Part shown: positions 59,698 through 64,000 of the stretch, piece after piece
Position numbering within the stretch: position 1 is the stretch's first letter
Layout: each line of letters begins with the position of its first letter
From: Streptomyces sparsogenes
Lineage (GTDB): Bacteria; Actinomycetota; Actinomycetes; Streptomycetales; Streptomycetaceae
DNA: 64,000 bases
Direction: 5' to 3'
Assembly (NCBI RefSeq): GCF_001704635.1
Contig: NZ_MAXF01000091.1
Location: 22,497-86,496 of the forward strand
Program-made: the position numbers and the translations under genes
The notes under the pieces: model-generated
What the model was told of the DNA's origin: nothing
Database searches by the model: none
What the model saw: only the letters and a program-made list of their open reading frames with translations

Positions 59698-60216
59698 ATG
59701 TCGGTGATGACTGGCGCCCAACCCCTGCAGCAGACCGGCCCCCAGATGGGGCAGCAGCAAATCGGCCAGATCGTGCAGCAGGCGATGCAGCAGGCCTGCC
59801 AGCAGGCCAGCCAGCAGATCGCGCAGCGTATGCAGCACACCGTGCAGCAGTTCCAGCAGATCAACCAGCAGGGCATGGGGCAGCACGCGCACCCGTACCT
59901 GGCCATGGCGCTGCACTACTCGCTGCACAGCGGGATCCGCCAGGCGGTCGAACAGGCCGTGCAGCTGGCCCTGCCGATGGCGATCGCGACGCTCATCCAG
60001 CAGCAGGGCCAGCCCGGGATGGGCCAGATGGGCATGGGCCAGCCCGGGATGGGTCAGATGGGGATGGGGCAAGGCATGGGCCAGCCCGGGATGGGCCAGC
60101 CCGGCATGGGCCCCATGGGGATGGGCCAGCCGGGCATGGGGCAGATGGGCATGTCCGGTCAGCAGCCGTACCAGCAGTACCAACAGCCCGGCCTCGGCTC
60201 CGGCCTGATGGGCTGA
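59698..60216 (+). CDS. Gln/Met/Gly-rich low-complexity protein
   Basis: The 172-residue protein has no recognised domain. Residues ~8-60 are Gln-rich amphipathic helix (QMGQQQIGQIVQQAMQQACQQASQQIAQRMQHTVQQFQQINQQGMGQ). Residues ~61-100 are a conventional helical segment (HPYLAMALHYSLHSGIRQAVEQAVQLALPMAIATLIQQQ). Residues ~101-160 are MGQPGMGQMGMG repeats, and the tail is QQPYQQYQQPG. The composition is prion- or condensate-like. GGAGG precedes ATG 59698 by four bases. An A/T-rich stretch near 59620-59640 may be the promoter. It is followed by a hairpin and a pseudo-subtilisin gene. Confidence 0.65.
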   Translation: MSVMTGAQPLQQTGPQMGQQQIGQIVQQAMQQACQQASQQIAQRMQHTVQQFQQINQQGMGQHAHPYLAMALHYSLHSGIRQAVEQAVQLALPMAIATLIQQQGQPGMGQMGMGQPGMGQMGMGQGMGQPGMGQPGMGPMGMGQPGMGQMGMSGQQPYQQYQQPGLGSGLMG

Positions 60217-60234
60217 CGCCCCGGTCGACGCGTG

Positions 60235-60270
60235 TGCGGTGTGCCCGGAACGGTTCCCGAGCACACCGCA
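60235..60270 (+). terminator. Hairpin between the Gln/Met-rich and S8-fold genes
   Basis: TGCGGTGTGC (60235-60244) pairs perfectly with GCACACCGCA (60261-60270) over a 16-base loop, 18 bases after the stop codon. Two 21-base direct repeats (CGCATCACC(G)(T/G)GGGAGCGCGG type) follow at about 60267-60310. Confidence 0.6.
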
Positions 60271-60365
60271 TCACCGTGGGAGCGCGGCGCATCACCGGGG
60301 GAGCGCGGCCCCGGTCGCCGCAGCAGGAGCGCAAGGACGACGTTGGCGTGGTGAAGGTGGACGTG

Positions 60366-62159
60366 ATGCTCAAGAACAGGCCCGAGAACGACACGGACGG
60401 CGAAACGGGGGGCGCGGGGGAGCCCGGCCGCGCGGACGCGGCCCGGGGCGAGGCGCCGCGCAAGAAGAACGCGCGGCGCCCGCTCGCGGTGCGGCCGCGC
60501 CGCGAGCGCTACTTGGTCACCCCGCTGCCCCAGCACCTGCTGCCCCCGGGCGTGACCGCGCTCGACATGGACGCGGTGTGCGAGCGGCTGGGCCGGATGC
60601 CGGAGGTCGCGGTGATCCGCCGGCTGCGGCCCTCGGGAAAGCTGGACTCGGCGGGGCTGCCCGCCTCCTGTCCGGAGATCGCGGTGGTCGAGGCGGCGGA
60701 GGGCCAGGTGCCTGCCATGCGCTCGGTCCACGTCCACGTGGAGCCGGACCTGCCGCTGACCGGGGCCTGGGCCGGGGCCGGGGCCGGGACGGGGGCCTGG
60801 GCCGGGGCCGGCGCGGGCGCGGGCCCCGGGCCGGCGGTGGCGATGCCGACCCCGGCCGACCCCGGTCTGGTCGCCCCGCTGGAGACGCCCGTGGAGATCC
60901 GGCTGCGGGTGTGCGGCCCGGACGAGGAGCCGCTGGCCGGGGCCGGGGTGTTCCTCATCGGGACGTCCTGGCCGGTCCAGGGCATCACCGGCGCCGACGG
61001 CACGGTCGCCCTGGTCCCCGCCACTGAGACGGCCCGGTCCGTCCAGGCCCTGTACGTCCGCCCCGCCGGTGGCTATCTCGACCGCTGGATCCACCGCCCG
61101 GACCTGTCGGCCACCCAGGAGAACCTGGTCACCCTCACCCCGCTGGCCAAGGTGTACCCGGGACTCGAGGAGCGTCAGCAGTACGGCTGGGGTCAGCAGG
61201 CCATGCGCCTCGACCGGCTGCCGCCCACGTTCCGCGGCTTCGGCGTGAAGGTCGCGGTCATCGGCTCCGGCGTCGACGCCGACCACCCCGACCTCAAGGA
61301 CCGGGTGCGCTCCGGGACGGACCTGCTGGGCGGGGCGGAACGGGGCTGGGCCCATGACGTGCTCGGCACCGGCACCCACGCGGCGGGCGTGATCGCCGCG
61401 TCCGACACCGGACCCGGCGTCACCGGCATCGCCCTCGACGCCCGGATCGAGGCCTGCCAGGTGCTGCCCGGCGGCCACTTCAGCGATCTGATCGCCGCCC
61501 TCGACCACTGCATCGAGGCCGAGGTCGACATCGCGCACATCGCGGTGGCCACCCCGTACTCCTCCGAACTGGTCGCGCGCAAGCTCGCCGACGCCCACGC
61601 CGCCGGCGTGGCCTGCGTCGCCCCCGCGGGCGACACCGGCGGCCCGGTCGCCTTCCCGGGCTCGCTGCCCACCGTCTTCACCGTCGGCGCGCTGGGCGCC
61701 TTCGGCTCGTACCCGCCCGACACCTCCCAGGCCACCCACGCGGGCCCGCCGCTGACCCCCGACGGCCTGTTCGCCGCGCGGTTCAGCGCGTACGGCCCCG
61801 AGGTCGACGCGGTCGCCCCCGGCGTGGCCGTCCTGTCCTGCGCGCCGCGCGGCGGCTGCGCGGCGCTGGACGGCACCGGCCCGGCCTCGGCCCACGTCGC
61901 CGGGCTCGCCGCCCTCGTCCTCGCCCACCACGAGGACTTCCGCGGCCAGTTGCCGCCCCGCGGACCCGGCCGGGTGCAGCGCCTCTTCGAGATCATCGCC
62001 GCGAGCTGCCGCCCCCTGGCCCTCCCCGGCACCTGGGAGCGCGCCCGTACCGGCCGTGGGCTCCCCGACGCCCTGGTCGCCCTCGGCCTGGCCCCAGGCG
62101 TGCAACTCGGCCCCGCCCCGCCGTCGTACGCCCCGCCCATGGCCGGCTACGGGGTCTGA
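60366..62159 (+). CDS. Subtilisin-fold (S8) protein lacking catalytic Ser and oxyanion Asn
   Basis: The 597-residue protein has a basic N-terminal region, a ~100-residue front domain, an Ala/Gly/Trp linker (GAWAGAGAGTGAWAGAG) and a carboxypeptidase-regulatory-like segment (VEIRLRVCGPDEEPLAGAGVFLIG). A subtilase domain follows, with Asp304 (VIGSGVDADHPDL) and His338 (GTGTHAAGV). The Ser motif reads GTGPASAHVAG, with Gly505 where Ser is expected, and the oxyanion Asn is Asp423 (PAGDTGG). It is thus probably a pseudoprotease. There is no signal peptide. ATG 60366 has AAGGTGG upstream; GTG 60348/60351 are alternatives. It follows the Gln/Met-rich gene. Confidence 0.78.
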   Translation: MLKNRPENDTDGETGGAGEPGRADAARGEAPRKKNARRPLAVRPRRERYLVTPLPQHLLPPGVTALDMDAVCERLGRMPEVAVIRRLRPSGKLDSAGLPASCPEIAVVEAAEGQVPAMRSVHVHVEPDLPLTGAWAGAGAGTGAWAGAGAGAGPGPAVAMPTPADPGLVAPLETPVEIRLRVCGPDEEPLAGAGVFLIGTSWPVQGITGADGTVALVPATETARSVQALYVRPAGGYLDRWIHRPDLSATQENLVTLTPLAKVYPGLEERQQYGWGQQAMRLDRLPPTFRGFGVKVAVIGSGVDADHPDLKDRVRSGTDLLGGAERGWAHDVLGTGTHAAGVIAASDTGPGVTGIALDARIEACQVLPGGHFSDLIAALDHCIEAEVDIAHIAVATPYSSELVARKLADAHAAGVACVAPAGDTGGPVAFPGSLPTVFTVGALGAFGSYPPDTSQATHAGPPLTPDGLFAARFSAYGPEVDAVAPGVAVLSCAPRGGCAALDGTGPASAHVAGLAALVLAHHEDFRGQLPPRGPGRVQRLFEIIAASCRPLALPGTWERARTGRGLPDALVALGLAPGVQLGPAPPSYAPPMAGYGV

Positions 62160-62189
62160 CCGGGGGAGCGCGCGTCAGAAAAGACCTGA

Positions 62190-62741
62190 CTAACCCTGGT
62201 CCACCACCGGGGTGCCCGGAGCGAAGCGGGCCACGGCGTCGCTCAGGCGTGCCTTGTCGAGGCGCCAGCCGCTCACCGGCCGCGAGGCCAGAGTGACGTC
62301 GGCGGGCAGGTGCGGGACGAGGGCGCGCACCACGGCCCGCCCGGCCTGCCCCTGCCGCGCGCCGGGCAGCGGCGGCGCGCCCGGCCGACGCGCCACACCG
62401 ACCCACGGAATCGAGGCCGCCGAATGCTGCCGCCACAGGACGACGGCCGTGATGTCCTGCCAGGGCACCTGGGCCGTGCCGGCCCGGTACCGGAGAGGGT
62501 GCCCGCCGAACAGCACACCCGTCTCGTCGACGCGTAACGCCACCTTGCCGCTTGCGGCGCCGTACGCCATGACCAGCCCACCGCCACCGAACAGCAGCAG
62601 ACCCGGCAGCCGCGCGTACAGGGGCATGACCGGCGACACCAGGCACGTCACCGTGAAGACGGCCGCGGCGGCCACCGTGATCCTGGTCCTGCGGTTCCAC
62701 CCGTAGCGCGTCTCGTACGCCGTGCCCCCGTTGTCGCTCAT
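62190..62741 (-). CDS. Hypothetical membrane protein with PH-like domain
   Basis: The 183-residue protein has two hydrophobic helices near the N-terminus (ITVAAAAVFTVTCLVSPVM; LPGLLLFGGGGLVMAYGAA), then a small beta domain (KVALRVDETGVLFGGHPLRYRAGTAQVPWQDITAVVLWRQH) that resembles bacterial PH domains. It ends in a helical tail. Its function is unknown. It converges on the pseudo-subtilisin gene with a 30-base gap, and lies downstream of the sugar-binding lipoprotein on the same strand (54 bases). Confidence 0.65.
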   Translation of the reverse strand: MSDNGGTAYETRYGWNRRTRITVAAAAVFTVTCLVSPVMPLYARLPGLLLFGGGGLVMAYGAASGKVALRVDETGVLFGGHPLRYRAGTAQVPWQDITAVVLWRQHSAASIPWVGVARRPGAPPLPGARQGQAGRAVVRALVPHLPADVTLASRPVSGWRLDKARLSDAVARFAPGTPVVDQG

Positions 62742-62795
62742 GGACGCATGGTGGCAACTCCCGGCGTGGTTGAGAAGGGCCGTGCCGCGGACCGG

Positions 62796-63935
62796 TCAGC
62801 GGTCCCAGATCTTGCGGTAGGCCTGGCGGTAGCCCTCGGTCTCCCAGGACAGCGCGCCACCGCTGTTGGCGGCGGTGGTGATGTGGACCGGGGCGACGTA
62901 TCCGCTGGCCGGCTCGCCGGCGAAGGCGCGGTTGAACTCGTCGACGATCTGCCAGCCCTGCTCGGAGAGCGGTTCGGGCACGGTCGCGGCCTGGAACTGC
63001 TTGCCGTTGACGCGCTCGAAGGCCGACGGGTCGCCGTCGCCGGCGCCGATGTTGAACGGGGCGCCGTCGCCGTCCTTGCCCGCGGCGCGCAGGGCGGGGG
63101 CGGCGTGGCGGAAGTACAGGTCGTTGATGGCCACCGAGTGGGTCCACTGGTCGCCGAAGCGTTTCAGCAGCGAGGAGACCTCCTTCACGGAGCGTCGGTT
63201 GGCCTCGGGGATGGGGACGTTCTCGTACGCCAGCAGCCTGACGCCGGAGCAGGTGGCCAGCTCCTTCTTGATCAGCTCCGACTTGTGCTTGGGGAACGAG
63301 GACGTGGTGTCGGTGAACACCACCACGCCCGCGTGCCCGTTGGAGCCGGCGATGATCCAGTCGGCGCTGATCCTCGCGACGTCCTCCACCCGGGTCGTGA
63401 TGTTGCTGAAGAGCTTCGGTTCCTCGCTGGGCCCGGGCGCGGCGGTGGCGTGCCAGCCGATCACCGGGATGCCGGCCGCGTTCGCCCGGCGAAGCTCCTT
63501 GGCGGCGATCTCGGGGCCGAAGCCGCTGATCACGATGCCGTCCGGCTTCAGGGCGAAGGCCTGCTCGAAGGCGTCCTTGACGCCCGCGGTGGTGCCCTTG
63601 CCGTTGATGGTCCGCACGTGCCAGCCGACGACCTTGGCGGCCTCCTCGACGCCCTGGGCGACCCCGGCGGGACCGGGGTTGGCCAGGGTGTGGGCGATGA
63701 AGGCGATCGTCTTGCCCCGCACCGCCTTCGGCCCGGTGGTGGGCCCGGACCAGGGGGCGTCGACGTCCTCGGCCGTGGCGACGGCCCGCTTGGCCTTGGC
63801 CACGACGGAGGGACAGCCGGCCTTCGTGGAGCCTGCCTTGGACGCGCCGGTGTCGGAATCCGGGTCGCAGCCGGCGACGGCCGCCACGGCCAGGAGCGCG
63901 GCGGCGGTCGCGACCGCCTTGCGGGTGGGGTGCAC
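62796..63935 (-). CDS. Sugar-type substrate-binding lipoprotein (periplasmic-binding-like)
   Basis: The 379-residue protein has a lipoprotein signal (MHPTRKAVATAAALLAVAAVAGC, lipobox VAGC) and a type I periplasmic-binding domain of the LacI/RbsB kind: KTIAFIAHTLANPGPAGVAQGVEEAAKVVGWHVRTIN, QAFALKPDGIVISGFGPEIAAKELRRANAAGIPVIGWHA, DWIIAGSNGHAGVVVFTDTT, and VAINDLYFRHAAPALRAAGKDG. It binds a sugar or related solute outside the membrane; the permease genes are not in the window. GTG 63935 with GAGGAG upstream. The last 65 bases of the window, beyond the start, show nothing else. Confidence 0.8.
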   Translation of the reverse strand: MHPTRKAVATAAALLAVAAVAGCDPDSDTGASKAGSTKAGCPSVVAKAKRAVATAEDVDAPWSGPTTGPKAVRGKTIAFIAHTLANPGPAGVAQGVEEAAKVVGWHVRTINGKGTTAGVKDAFEQAFALKPDGIVISGFGPEIAAKELRRANAAGIPVIGWHATAAPGPSEEPKLFSNITTRVEDVARISADWIIAGSNGHAGVVVFTDTTSSFPKHKSELIKKELATCSGVRLLAYENVPIPEANRRSVKEVSSLLKRFGDQWTHSVAINDLYFRHAAPALRAAGKDGDGAPFNIGAGDGDPSAFERVNGKQFQAATVPEPLSEQGWQIVDEFNRAFAGEPASGYVAPVHITTAANSGGALSWETEGYRQAYRKIWDR

Positions 63936-64000
63936 GGGTCTCCTCGCGGGGCATGAGGGAGTAGGGGGTGTCTCCCCGATCTCTGCGGGCCCGCGACGCC

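Noticed and set aside
59661..60365. Extension of the pseudo-subtilase gene upstream through the Q-rich gene
   Set aside because: The frame is open but reads Arg/Ala/Pro nonsense opposite-frame to the Q-rich gene, which has its own GGAGG; the subtilase start is near 60366.

Overview
The window is high-GC DNA with actinobacterial gene content and is almost certainly a Streptomyces chromosome. The signs are pervasive G/C third positions, many GTG starts, GTGA/ATGA stop-start overlaps, and a gene order I recognise from the Streptomyces core: ispE, ABC-F, a PQQ-like propeller lipoprotein-type protein, the galTEK region, tamR/tam, a desaturase with a TetR regulator, ppc, pth, rplY, prs, glmU, tRNA-Gln, ABC-FtsX exporter, mfd.

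Layout. 0-5 kb: 3' end of ispE, a small membrane protein, a Uup-like ABC-F ATPase and a membrane-anchored beta-propeller protein. 5-13 kb: a Na+/solute symporter divergent from galT-galE-galK, flanked on both sides by LuxR-type regulators with unusual receiver domains. 13-22 kb: tamR/tam with its palindromic operator, a Uma2-type endonuclease-fold protein, an SDR, secreted and membrane proteins, an acyl-CoA desaturase/TetR pair and ppc. 22-28 kb: pth, rplY, prs and glmU (all minus), tRNA-Gln and an HTH protein abutting that tRNA. 28-30 kb: an orphan NarL-type histidine kinase.

29.9-36.4 kb is the most unusual part: a cluster of polymorphic-toxin-type domains without obvious export signals. 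It holds a YwqJ-like deaminase with a SUKH-3 partner, a protein fusing a WHH/HNH-type nuclease domain to a SUKH domain, and a 1396-residue protein carrying an Imm35/YrhB-like head, DDWPG tandem repeats, a collagen-like Gly-Pro segment, a deaminase domain and a SUKH-4 tail.

36.7-43.4 kb: a DivIVA-like coiled-coil protein, a 14-TM exporter, a MacB/FtsX-type ABC pair and a VOC-protein remnant. 43.4-47.1 kb: a gas vesicle operon (gvpO-A-F-G-J-L-S-K in transcription order) with no gvpY/gvpZ between G and J. 47.4-51.2 kb: an MFS exporter behind a 19-bp inverted repeat, a clpP3-clpP4 operon with a PopR-like site, a convergent popR-like regulator, and an SMR guanidinium exporter behind a guanidine-III riboswitch. 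51.4-57.6 kb: mfd, a nucleotidyltransferase (AbiEii-like) overlapping an unrecognised partner, and a decayed DUF1330 gene. 57.6-64 kb: a phosphorothioate-DNA-dependent type endonuclease, a luciferase-like oxidoreductase, a Gln/Met-rich protein followed by a subtilisin-fold protein lacking its catalytic Ser, a PH-like membrane protein and a sugar-binding lipoprotein.

Two copies of a 62-bp hairpin with matched arm changes sit at two separate convergent gene junctions (29830 and 54957). All functional calls come from reading the sequence; no database search was run.
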